In this document: positions 20,257-27,598 of the stretch, one piece after another | Layout: the number at the start of each line of letters is the position of its first letter | How positions within the stretch are numbered: the first letter of the stretch is position 1 | NCBI RefSeq assembly: GCF_008905045.1 | Contig: NZ_VWMY01000060.1 | Span: 1 to 64,000, forward strand | Direction: 5' to 3' | Source: Streptomyces albicerus | Lineage (GTDB): Bacteria; Actinomycetota; Actinomycetes; Streptomycetales; Streptomycetaceae | Length of the DNA stretch: 64,000 nucleotides | The notes under the pieces: model-generated | Database searches by the model: none | The model's input: the letters and a program-made list of their open reading frames with translations, nothing else | What the model was told of the DNA's origin: nothing | Program-made: the position numbers and the translations under genes

Positions 20257-21075
20257 TCACGCGAGAAGTTCGCCCTCGATGACGGTGACCGCGCGGCCGA
20301 TGAGCAGGGTGCGGTCGCCGTGGAGCGCGGTGCGGACGCGGCCGGAGCGGGGCGAGGCCTGGAGGCCCGTGAGGTCGGTGCGGCCGAGACGCTCGGACCA
20401 GAAGGGGGCCAGCGCCGTGTGGGCGCTGCCGGTGACCGGGTCCTCGTCGATGCCGAGGTTCGGGAAGAAGCAGCGGGAGACGAAGTCGTACCCGTGGGAG
20501 GGGTCTTCGGCGCGGGCCGTGGCGATGATGCCGCGCTCGGAGTAGCGGGCCAGGGACTTGAGATCGGGGGTCAGGCCCAGCACGGTCTTCTCGTCGGCGA
20601 GTTCGATCAGCAGGTCGCCGATGTTCGGTCCCGTGTCGTGGGTGGTGCGCGGCTCGGCGCCCAGCGCTTCGGCGACGCCCTGCGGGACCTCGACCGGGGT
20701 GAGCGGAGCCGTCGGGAAGTCCAGCGTGATGGAACCGTCGTCCTGCGCCGTGGCGATGAGCACGCCGCTCCTCGTCGCGAACCGTACGGGGCCCTGGGCG
20801 GCGCCCGTGGTGGCCAGCACATGAGCCGTGGCGAGTGTCGCGTGGCCGCACATCGCGACCTCGGCGGCGGGGGTGAACCAGCGCAGCGCCCAGTCGGCCT
20901 CGCCGCCCTCCGGGAGGGGGTGGGCGAACGCCGTCTCGGCGTGGTTGACCTCCAGGGCCACGTTCTGGAGCCAGGCGTCGTCCGGGAAGGACGTCGAGGC
21001 GTCGAGGAGGAGAACCCCGGCCGGGTTGCCGGCGAAGGGGCGGTCGGTGAAGGCGTCGACGATTCGAATCCGCAT
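20257..21075 (-). CDS. PhzF family isomerase/epimerase-like protein
   Basis: 272 residues with the PhzF N-terminal signature R-I-V-D-A-F-T-D-R-P-F-A-G-N-P-A-G-V, then C-G-H-A-T-L-A-T-A-H in the middle and D-P-V-T-G-S-A-H-T near the C-terminus. These match the diaminopimelate-epimerase-like fold. Most PhzF homologues outside phenazine clusters have unknown substrates, and no phenazine genes are nearby. TAGCGT lies 9 nt upstream of ATG 21075 on the minus strand without a ribosome site, so the transcript is probably leaderless. Confidence 0.88.
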   Translation of the reverse strand: MRIRIVDAFTDRPFAGNPAGVLLLDASTSFPDDAWLQNVALEVNHAETAFAHPLPEGGEADWALRWFTPAAEVAMCGHATLATAHVLATTGAAQGPVRFATRSGVLIATAQDDGSITLDFPTAPLTPVEVPQGVAEALGAEPRTTHDTGPNIGDLLIELADEKTVLGLTPDLKSLARYSERGIIATARAEDPSHGYDFVSRCFFPNLGIDEDPVTGSAHTALAPFWSERLGRTDLTGLQASPRSGRVRTALHGDRTLLIGRAVTVIEGELLA

Positions 21076-21245
21076 GAGGCAGACGCTAGGCGCCGATCAG
21101 AGGCGTGGGCCAAGGCCAATCCGGGATGGGTGGACCGGGATGGCGGGGTGGTTGGGGGGTGGGCGACGGCCCTCTGCTGTCGGTGGGCGCACGTCGGCTC
21201 TGTCGGTGGGGACATGTCGGCAGGGGCTTGCCCACCGAACTATTC

Positions 21246-21281
21246 CGATATATCGTTGACGCATCGCGACCGATCAACGAT
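21246..21281. promoter_or_regulatory. PadR-type operator candidates
   Basis: CGATATATCG (21246-21255) is a perfect 10-bp palindrome in the style of PadR operators. It overlaps an 8-bp inverted repeat ATCGTTGA (21252-21259) / TCAACGAT (21274-21281). Both lie 18-53 nt before the padR start, which suggests autorepression. Confidence 0.6.
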
Positions 21282-21298
21282 GGAATGGAGTGATTGCG

Positions 21299-21931
21299 AT
21301 GCGTTCCCACGGAGAGGAATACGGACCGGGCTTCGGCCCCGGTCATGGACGTGGACACGGCGGGCCCGGCCACCCCGGTCGGGGCGGCTTCGAGGGGCTG
21401 CGTGCGGCCTTCGGTCCCTTCGGGCCCGGTTTCGGTGGCCCCGGCCCGGGTCCCTGGGGTGGGCGCGGAGGCCGGGGCGGACCGCGCGGCAGGGCGCGGC
21501 GCGGCGACGTACGCGCGTCGATTCTGGCCCTGCTCAAGGACCGGCCCATGCACGGCTACGAGATGATCCAGGAGATCGTCGAGCGCAGCGGTGGAGCGTG
21601 GAAGCCCAGCCCCGGCTCGGTGTATCCCACCCTTCAGCTGCTGGAGGACGAGGGTCTGATCAGCAGCGCGACCGAGGGCGGCAAGAAGCTGTTCTCGCTG
21701 ACCGAGGCGGGTCGCGCCGCGGCCGACGAGGGTCCGGAAGCGCCCTGGGAGGACGCCGGGCGCGGTGTCGACTGGGAGGCGCTGAGCGACATCCGGCAGG
21801 CCGGCTTCGGCCTGATGGAGGCGTTCGGGCAGGTCTGGAAGACCGGCAGCAAGGAGCAGCGCGAGAAGGCGCTGTCCGTCATCAACGAAGCGCGCAAGAA
21901 GCTGTATCTGATCCTCGCCGACGAGGACTGA
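21299..21931 (+). CDS. PadR family transcriptional regulator with His/Gly-rich N-terminus
   Basis: About 210 residues. The first 60 are unusual: G-P-G-H-G-R-G-H-G-G-P-G-H-P-G-R-G-G, a flexible stretch with several histidines that could bind metal. The PadR winged helix follows (L-K-D-R-P-M-H-G-Y-E-M-I-Q-E-I, then G-S-V-Y-P-T-L-Q-L-L-E-D-E-G-L), and then a C-terminal dimerisation helix region. ATG 21299 has GGAG at 8 nt; GTG 21290 is an alternative. It lies alone between terminators with a palindromic operator upstream, so it probably controls itself. Its other targets are unknown. Confidence 0.88.
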   Translation: MRSHGEEYGPGFGPGHGRGHGGPGHPGRGGFEGLRAAFGPFGPGFGGPGPGPWGGRGGRGGPRGRARRGDVRASILALLKDRPMHGYEMIQEIVERSGGAWKPSPGSVYPTLQLLEDEGLISSATEGGKKLFSLTEAGRAAADEGPEAPWEDAGRGVDWEALSDIRQAGFGLMEAFGQVWKTGSKEQREKALSVINEARKKLYLILADED

Positions 21932-21944
21932 TGGCTCGCCAATG

Positions 21945-21972
21945 GGGGGTACTTCGACTTCGAAGTACCCCC
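21945..21972. terminator. bidirectional terminator hairpin
   Basis: GGGGGTACTTCG (21945-21956) and CGAAGTACCCCC (21961-21972) form a 12-bp perfect stem with an ACTT tetraloop between the padR gene and the convergent SRPBCC gene. Confidence 0.85.
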
Positions 21973-22009
21973 TAAGCGTGTGTTGGCGCAGGCGCGGTGT
22001 GCTGCCGCG

Positions 22010-22438
22010 CTAGGCCACCAGCCCGCCGAGCTTGCGCAGGGACTCGTTCAGGGCTGCCGTCGCCGAGTCCTTCAGCTTGCCCGCCATCAGGGAGACGGCG
22101 GCGCCCGTGAACTCGCCGTCGATACGGACCTTCGTGGCCTCGCCGTCGGGTGTCAGCGTGTAGCGCGTGGCGACGGTCACGGCCATCGGGCCCTTGCCGC
22201 GGATCGCGAGCGTGCGGGCCGCCTCCAGTTCCTCGATGGTCCAGTTGACCTCGGCGGGGAAACCCATGAGCTTCATGTTCTCCTCGAAGGTGCCGCCGAC
22301 TTCGAGGGTCTCGGGGCCGCCCTTCGGGAAGCTGGTGTGGGTGGAGTTCCACTCGCCGTACGAGGAGAAGTCCGTGAGCTGCGCCCAGACCTTCTCGGCG
22401 GGCGCCTCTATCCGTGCTTCCGCGCTGACTTCGGCCAT
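22010..22438 (-). CDS. SRPBCC family (polyketide cyclase/CoxG-like) protein
   Basis: 142 residues with the START/Bet v1-like pattern: A-R-I-E-A-P-A-E-K-V-W-A-Q-L-T-D-F near the N-terminus, central beta strands, and the long C-terminal helix with L-K-D-S-A-T-A-A-L-N-E-S-L-R-K-L. Members bind hydrophobic ligands, and no ligand can be predicted. An AAGGGG-like ribosome site precedes ATG 22438. Confidence 0.85.
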   Translation of the reverse strand: MAEVSAEARIEAPAEKVWAQLTDFSSYGEWNSTHTSFPKGGPETLEVGGTFEENMKLMGFPAEVNWTIEELEAARTLAIRGKGPMAVTVATRYTLTPDGEATKVRIDGEFTGAAVSLMAGKLKDSATAALNESLRKLGGLVA

Positions 22439-22601
22439 GCGACCACCCCTTCGTCTCGGGTGCTGCGCCGGGCGCAGCGGGCTACGGTGTCGCGGAACGT
22501 AGCCGCAGGGCCTTGAACATTCAATACTGATGAACCGTCAGGAAGTGTGGAAGTGCGGTCCCCACGGCCCCGGGGAGGGGGAGTTGGGGAGACGGCCGGG
22601 C

Positions 22602-22790
22602 TCAGCCGACCCGCCGTATCACCGCAGCGTCGAACAGGTCCCACGCGCGCGGGAAGGGGCCTTCGTCGTGGCAGTGCCACGCCTCCCAGAACAGGTCGGC
22701 GAGCAGCGCGTCCTCGGGGGCGTAGACCCGGTACACGTACTGTCTGCCGTCGATCGCCGGCAGGGCCACCAGCCAGCACCTGCTCTCCAT
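22602..22790 (-). CDS. small conserved hypothetical protein
   Basis: 62 residues, aromatic and acidic: C-W-L-V-A-L-P-A-I-D-G, Y-V-Y-R-V-Y-A-P-E-D-A-L-L-A-D-L-F-W-E-A-W-H-C. The composition looks like a real protein and the strand has no better candidate. AGGAG lies only 1 nt before ATG 22790, so the true start could be elsewhere. I recognise no domain. Confidence 0.5.
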   Translation of the reverse strand: MESRCWLVALPAIDGRQYVYRVYAPEDALLADLFWEAWHCHDEGPFPRAWDLFDAAVIRRVG

Positions 22791-22987
22791 GCTCCTGTGG
22801 ACGAGCGCCGGAGCGACGCGGTTGCGCGAGGGGCGCGGGGCAAGGCGGCGCGCGCCCCATCAGGGAAAACCGCGAGATAGTCATCCGTAAGGAGGAGAGT
22901 CAGGCAGGGACGCCCACCCTGTGTCGGACGCGAAGATGCTTCCCCACGAGGATGTCCAGAGTTGAAGGGACTGATGGGGTAGGGGAT

Positions 22988-23521
22988 GTGCAACCCCGAA
23001 TCCCCCACCAGCAGGCCGCCGAGCGTGGTCCGATCCGCGTGGACATCGAGGCCAGGCTCAGTGAGGAACTGGCAGCGGTGGTCGCCGGTGCGCGCAGAAG
23101 GGCGCTTCGGGACGGGGACCGGCTGATCGACACGGCTCATCTGCTGCATACACTCCTGGAGTCCGACCCCCACGTGCGCGCGGTCTTCGACAGTGACCCG
23201 CAGGTCGCCCGGCTGCTCGGCTATCTCGTCCAGCGCAGCATCGGCTACGGACTGCGCTGGCAGGGCTCCGTAGAGGACTCCGGTGCCGTGCCGACGGTGA
23301 CCGAGGACGGGTGGTCGCCGGTGGCGGCAGGCGCCGTGGAAGCCGCGTACGAGCGGGCCGTGCGGCGGGGTGACGAACTCGCGGACGCGGTCGATCTGCT
23401 CGCGTCGATCGTCGCCGAGCCCGAGTCGCGGGCCGTGGAGGTGCTGGGGCGCGCGGGGGTCGACGTGCGCGAGCTGCTGGCACGCATCGACAGCGCGGCG
23501 GGGCAGGGCATCGAGGCCTGA
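22988..23521 (+). CDS. Clp N-terminal domain protein
   Basis: About 177 residues carrying two Clp repeat-like helical units: L-S-E-E-L-A-A-V-V-A-G-A-R-R-R-A-L-R-D-G, I-D-T-A-H-L-L-H-T-L-L-E, and later A-Y-E-R-A-V-R-R-G-D-E-L-A-D-A-V-D-L-L-A-S-I. There is no ATPase module, so it resembles a free adaptor-like ClpC/ClpA N-domain. GTG 22988 is chosen because the conserved sequence starts there; ATG 22952 is in frame but poorly placed. It may modulate Clp substrate choice, which is inference. Confidence 0.8.
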   Translation: MQPRIPHQQAAERGPIRVDIEARLSEELAAVVAGARRRALRDGDRLIDTAHLLHTLLESDPHVRAVFDSDPQVARLLGYLVQRSIGYGLRWQGSVEDSGAVPTVTEDGWSPVAAGAVEAAYERAVRRGDELADAVDLLASIVAEPESRAVEVLGRAGVDVRELLARIDSAAGQGIEA

Positions 23522-23594
23522 GGGTCTTAGGACCTGAGGGCTTGAGGGCCTGAGGCCGACCGGGCGCCGAGCCGGGCCGGGTCTCCTTCACCTT

Positions 23595-23684
23595 CATCGA
23601 GCTTCGGCTCCTCATCGAGCTCCGACTCTTCATCGAGCTTCGGCTCTTGATCGGGCTTCGGCTCTTGATCGGGCTCCGGCTCTT
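23595..23684. repeat. five tandem 18-bp repeats
   Basis: Five head-to-tail units of the type CATCGAGCTTCGGCTCTT start at 23595, 23613, 23631, 23649 and 23667, with a partial sixth unit after them. Units differ at a few positions. The period is a multiple of three and the minus strand reads as acidic E-P-K-L-D-E repeats, but I do not trust a gene there. The surrounding 23522-23844 region holds no other supported gene. Confidence 0.85.
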
Positions 23685-23844
23685 CACCGGAGCTCCGGAT
23701 TCCTCGTCGAACTCCGGTGAACCGAGTCGAGCGTGGGCCGAGCCCTGGGCCACAGGCGACTTCATGGTGTGCGTCGGCGCGGCGCGTCCAGTCGTTGAGA
23801 CAGGTGTCATTGGGGGTGACGCTCATGTCGTCGCCTGTCATCAT

Positions 23845-24855
23845 GTGCCGGTGCATACGTCTGAGAGCAGTCAGGGCAACCGCGGACGGGGCGTCGGCCT
23901 GGGGCTCGCGCTCGCGTCGGCGGTCGCCTTCGGAGGGTCCGGGGTCGCGGCCAAGCCGTTGATCGAGGCGGGCCTCGACCCGTTGCACGTGGTGTGGCTG
24001 CGTGTCGCGGGTGCCGCTCTGGTGATGCTGCCGCTGGCCGTGCGGCACCGGGGGCTGCTGCGCGAGCGCCCCGCGCTGCTCGCCGGGTTCGGACTGCTCG
24101 CCGTGGCCGGCGTCCAGGCGTTCTACTTCGCCTCGATCTCCCGGATCCCCGTCGGGGTGGCGCTGCTCGTCGAGTACCTGGCGCCCGCGCTGGTACTCGG
24201 CTGGGTGCGGTTCGTGCAGCGGCGGCCCGTGACCCGTGCCGCGGCCCTCGGAGTCGTGCTCGCCGTCGGTGGTCTCGCCTGTGTCGTCGAGGTGTGGACC
24301 GGGCTGAGCTTCGACGTCCTCGGACTGCTGCTCGCGCTCGGCGCCGCCTGCTGCCAGGTCGGCTACTTCGTCCTGTCCGACCAGGGCAGCGACGCGGGCG
24401 AGGAGGCACCGGATCCGCTCGGCGTCATCGCGTACGGACTGCTCGTCGGTGCGCTCGTCCTGACGGTCGTGGCGCGGCCGTGGGGGATGGACTGGTCGGT
24501 CCTCGGGGGCAGCGCGGACCTGGACGGCACGTCCGTCGCTGCCTCGCTGCTGCTGGGCTGGATCGTGCTGATCGCGACCGTCGTCGCCTACGTGACCGGC
24601 GTACAGTCCGTGCGCAGGCTCTCGCCGCAGGTGGCCGGTGTCGTGGCCTGTCTGGAAGCGGTCATCGCGACCGTACTCGCCTGGGTCCTGCTCGGTGAGC
24701 ACCTCTCCGCACCGCAGATCATCGGCGGCGCGGTGGTCCTGTGCGGCGCCTTCATCGCGCAGTCGTCCACGCCCGCCAAGGCCTCGCAGACGCCGGTGGC
24801 GAGCGGCGGAGGCGAGGCCGAAAGGGAGTTGTCGGCGCGGGGCCGCGCCACCTAG
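23845..24855 (+). CDS. EamA/DMT family transporter
   Basis: About 336 residues with ten predicted membrane helices in two EamA repeats. The first half has G-L-A-L-A-S-A-V-A-F-G-G-S-G-V-A-A-K-P-L and the second C-L-E-A-V-I-A-T-V-L-A-W-V-L-L-G-E, the usual C-terminal EamA motif. It is expected to export an amino acid or metabolite. GTG 23845 and GTG 23851 are both possible starts, and upstream codons read through repeats. No strong ribosome site is visible. A second DMT gene follows 210 bp later on the same strand. Confidence 0.85.
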   Translation: MPVHTSESSQGNRGRGVGLGLALASAVAFGGSGVAAKPLIEAGLDPLHVVWLRVAGAALVMLPLAVRHRGLLRERPALLAGFGLLAVAGVQAFYFASISRIPVGVALLVEYLAPALVLGWVRFVQRRPVTRAAALGVVLAVGGLACVVEVWTGLSFDVLGLLLALGAACCQVGYFVLSDQGSDAGEEAPDPLGVIAYGLLVGALVLTVVARPWGMDWSVLGGSADLDGTSVAASLLLGWIVLIATVVAYVTGVQSVRRLSPQVAGVVACLEAVIATVLAWVLLGEHLSAPQIIGGAVVLCGAFIAQSSTPAKASQTPVASGGGEAERELSARGRAT

Positions 24856-24907
24856 GCTGCTGATCATGCATTCGGACGCACTCGTTCTTCCGCCTCCGGC
24901 CGCCTGA
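24853..24907 (+). other. 13-codon leaderless leader ORF (candidate attenuator peptide)
   Basis: TAGGCT (24853-24858) is a TANNNT -10 box. ATG 24866 lies 7 nt after it, and a frame of 13 codons, M-H-S-D-A-L-V-L-P-P-P-A-A, ends at TGA 24907. CCGCCT and AGGCGG around the stop can pair, and another dyad near CTGACC/GGTCGG (about 24933) follows before the downstream DMT gene. Three consecutive prolines would slow ribosomes. Role as an attenuator is inference. Confidence 0.45.
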
Positions 24908-25066
24908 GGCGGGCCCTCCGGTAATTCACGCCTGACCGTCGGTCGGGCCGAACGGTGCTGCCCGCAGACGAAGTCCGAGGACCTTCCGCGCCGACGTGCC
25001 GCATGCACGGTGCACGACGCGCGACGTGGTCCTTCCCGAACTTCTGCGGATCTGCGGAGAGAACAC

Positions 25067-26029
25067 GTGTCGAATGCTGCTTCCGGCCTGCCCATCGGGC
25101 GAGGCCTCCTCTATCTGACGGTCGCCGGTGCCGCCTGGGGCACCGCGGGCGCGGTCGCCTCACTCGTCTACCGCGCGAGCGACATGGGCCCCGTGGCCCT
25201 GTCCTTCTGGCGTTGCGCGGGCGGACTCGCCCTGCTGCTCGCCGTCCGGCTGCTGCGGCGGCGGCCGCGCTCCACCGAACGACTCCGCCTTCGTACGAGC
25301 CTGCTGCGGACCGGAGCAACGGGCCTGGGGCTCGCGATTTTCCAGACCGCGTACTTCGCCGCCGTGGAGTCCACCGGGCTGGCCGTGGCCACCGTCGTCA
25401 CCCTCGGCGCCGGTCCGGTGCTCATCGCGCTCGGGGCACGGCTGACCATGGGGGAGCGGCTCGGGCGCGGCGGTGTCGGTGCCGTCGTCGGCGCGCTCGC
25501 CGGGCTCGCGGTGCTGGTGCTCGGCAGCGGGGGCGCGACGGTCCGGCCGTCGGGTGTCGGGCTCGCCGTCGTGTCCGCCGCCGGGTACTCCGTGATGACG
25601 CTCCTGACCCGGTGGTGGGGGCGCGACGGCGGCGCCGACGTCTCCTCCACCACGGTGGGGGCGTTCGCCGTCACGAGTCTGTGCCTGCTGCCGTTCGGTC
25701 TCGCCGAGGGGCTGGTGCCGCACACGGCCGAACCGGTCCGGGTCATCGCGCTGGTGGCGTACATCGCCGCGGTCCCGACAGCCTTCGCCTACGCCCTGTA
25801 TTTCGCGGGCGCGGCCGTCGTCCGCTCGGCGACCGTCTCCGTGATCATGCTCCTCGAGCCGGTGAGCGCGGCGGTACTGGCCGTGGGCCTGCTCGGTGAA
25901 CGGCTGACCGCCGCGACCGTCGCGGGCACGCTGCTGATGCTCGGGTCGGTCGCAGGGCTCGCGGTCGCGAAGGCGAGGGGCGCGGGGGCCGCGAGGAGGG
26001 AGCCCCGGGAAGAGCCGGCGCTGCTCTGA
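25067..26029 (+). CDS. EamA/DMT family transporter
   Basis: 320 residues with ten hydrophobic helices and two EamA repeats (L-T-V-A-G-A-A-W-G-T-A-G-A-V-A-S-L at the start, M-L-L-E-P-V-S-A-A-V-L-A-V-G-L-L-G-E near the end). It resembles RhtA-like amino acid exporters; the substrate is not predictable. GTG 25067 has GGAGAGA at 4 nt. A possible short leader ORF lies 160 bp upstream, so expression may be attenuated. Confidence 0.88.
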   Translation: MSNAASGLPIGRGLLYLTVAGAAWGTAGAVASLVYRASDMGPVALSFWRCAGGLALLLAVRLLRRRPRSTERLRLRTSLLRTGATGLGLAIFQTAYFAAVESTGLAVATVVTLGAGPVLIALGARLTMGERLGRGGVGAVVGALAGLAVLVLGSGGATVRPSGVGLAVVSAAGYSVMTLLTRWWGRDGGADVSSTTVGAFAVTSLCLLPFGLAEGLVPHTAEPVRVIALVAYIAAVPTAFAYALYFAGAAVVRSATVSVIMLLEPVSAAVLAVGLLGERLTAATVAGTLLMLGSVAGLAVAKARGAGAARREPREEPALL

Positions 26030-26160
26030 CGAGCTGCCGGTACGGGGCCGAAGAGCCGCTGGTACCCGTCTGAGGGGCTGCCGGTACCGGCCGTGTGGGC
26101 CCCACCCCCGTAAGGCCCACACGGCCGGTCACCTCCGAGTGGTCCGGTGCCGCCCCGACC

Positions 26161-26802
26161 TCACCCGTTGCGTCGCCGCAGGTGGTGCTCCCGTGCCGTC
26201 GCGTCACCCGGACCGTCTCTTGTGGTCAGTTCGGCCACAATGCGGTTCTGGATTTCCTCCGGCTTGTGATTCGCGTACTTGAACTTCGCCCGTACGTCGG
26301 TGACTTCGAGCCGCAGGCCGCGGATCCCGGACAGGAGGCGGCCGTACGGGGCCTCGCCGGCCGTCGCGCGGGCCGAGCCGCCCTCCGGCTGAAAGTGGCC
26401 GACCTGGTGGTTGAGGAGCTCGGCCTTCTCCGCCGGGTCGTCCACCACCCGGGCGGTGCAGCGGAGTTGGACGGCCGCGTAGAAGCTCGTCGGCACCCCG
26501 TGCTCGGAGGGGGTGTCCGGCGGAGCCTGCCAGGGGCCCGGCACGTACACGTAGTCGTCGACGACGCTCAGCGTCACGACCGGGTTCGCCAGGAGGGCGG
26601 GCCACAGCGGGTTCGGGCGGGCCAGATGGGCGAGGGCCACGCCGTGCGGTCCGCGCTCGGGGTCGTACGCGAAGTGCATCGGCTGGACGTGCGGCGGCTC
26701 GCCGGGCAGGCCGTTCACGGCGAGCTGCCCGAAGTCGTGGGCGGCCAGCCACTGTTGCCACTCGGTGTCGTCGCGGGGTGCGTCCCAGGGGTGTATGAGC
26801 AT
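26161..26802 (-). CDS. FMN-binding (PaiB-like) protein
   Basis: 213 residues of the FMN-binding split-barrel, PaiB type. The N-terminus M-L-I-H-P-W-D-A and the block H-V-Q-P-M-H-F-A-Y-D are followed by the C-terminal G-I-R-G-L-R-L-E-V-T-D-V-R-A-K-F-K, which is diagnostic of this group. In Bacillus, PaiB was described as a negative regulator, though the fold binds flavin. Its ATG overlaps the upstream stop as TGATG, so it is translationally coupled to the next gene. Confidence 0.85.
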   Translation of the reverse strand: MLIHPWDAPRDDTEWQQWLAAHDFGQLAVNGLPGEPPHVQPMHFAYDPERGPHGVALAHLARPNPLWPALLANPVVTLSVVDDYVYVPGPWQAPPDTPSEHGVPTSFYAAVQLRCTARVVDDPAEKAELLNHQVGHFQPEGGSARATAGEAPYGRLLSGIRGLRLEVTDVRAKFKYANHKPEEIQNRIVAELTTRDGPGDATAREHHLRRRNG

Positions 26803-27479
26803 CAGAGGGTCGCCAGGTAGTCGGGGACCTCGATTCCGGGGGCCAGGTCGTCCGCGGGGACCGGAGTGCCGTATCCCTTGCGGAGCGGGAGGACTCCGGT
26901 CCAGTGCGGCAGGCCGAGGTCCTCGGGCTCGTCGTTCGGGCCGCCGGTGCGCAGCTTGGCGGAGACCTCGGCGAGTTCCAGGCGCAGTACGGCGGTGGCG
27001 GCCAGCTCCTTGGCGTTGGCGGGCCGGGAGTCGTACGAGCGGCCGGGCACCACATGGTCGACCAGCGCGTCCAGGGCCTCCCGCTTCTCGTCCGGGTCCG
27101 TCACCTGGTGGGCGACGCCGTGCACCACCACGGAGCGGTAGTTGATCGAGTGGTGGAAGGCCGAGCGGGCCAGCACCAGCCCGTCGACGTGCGTGACGGT
27201 GAGGCAGACCGGCAGGCCGGGGTCGGCCTGACCCGCCATCCGCAGCGGACGCGAACCCGTCGAGCCGTGCACATAGAGCCGCTCGCCGACCCGGCCGTAC
27301 AGCGTGGGCAGCACGACCGGCGCCCCGTCGCGGACGAAGCCCAGGTGGCAGACGTACCCCTCGTCGAGGATCGAGTGCACCATCTCGTGTTCGTACGCGG
27401 CACGCTCCCGGGAGCGGGTGGGGACGGTGCGGTCGGTCGGGGTGTACGTGGCGGGGTGCGGGGCGGCCGTCTCCGTCAT
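26802..27479 (-). CDS. pyridoxamine 5'-phosphate oxidase-fold flavoprotein
   Basis: 225 residues with a flavin-binding split barrel. Characteristic parts are Y-V-C-H-L-G-F-V-R-D-G-A-P-V-V-L-P-T-L-Y, L-Y-V-H-G-S-T-G-S and Y-R-S-V-V-V-H-G-V-A. It resembles the NimA-like branch more than true PdxH. ATG 27479 has GGAGAG 6 nt upstream. It is the first gene of a two-gene operon divergent from a MocR regulator, which is typical of vitamin B6 or amine-related control. Confidence 0.85.
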   Translation of the reverse strand: MTETAAPHPATYTPTDRTVPTRSRERAAYEHEMVHSILDEGYVCHLGFVRDGAPVVLPTLYGRVGERLYVHGSTGSRPLRMAGQADPGLPVCLTVTHVDGLVLARSAFHHSINYRSVVVHGVAHQVTDPDEKREALDALVDHVVPGRSYDSRPANAKELAATAVLRLELAEVSAKLRTGGPNDEPEDLGLPHWTGVLPLRKGYGTPVPADDLAPGIEVPDYLATL

Positions 27480-27562
27480 GGTGCTCTCCAGGTCTCCGTC
27501 GTCATCTGTCGGCATCTGCCGTCGTCTGTTCTCGCGTGTATGCGGTGTACGCCGCGCTCGCC

Positions 27563-27593
27563 TTGCGTGGCATATTGCACTAGTGCATACTCT
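27563..27593 (+). promoter_or_regulatory. promoter with MocR operator in the divergent intergenic region
   Basis: TGCACTAGTGCA (27576-27587) is a perfect 12-bp palindrome. It is followed directly by TACTCT (27588-27593), a -10-like box ending 5 nt before GTG 27599. TTGCGT (27563-27568) could be the -35 with a 19-bp spacer. A regulator bound there would block the mocR promoter, which suggests autoregulation, and could control the divergent operon as well. Confidence 0.6.
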
Positions 27594-27598
27594 TCTTT

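Noticed and set aside
23595..23684. CRISPR-like array
   Set aside because: Units are directly adjacent with no spacers; the same holds for the repeats at 30945, 40490, 45482 and 55759. No cas genes are present.
23527..23850. Minus-strand acidic repeat protein across the 18-bp repeats
   Set aside because: The frame continues antisense through the DMT transporter gene without a credible start, so the repeat codons are probably incidental.
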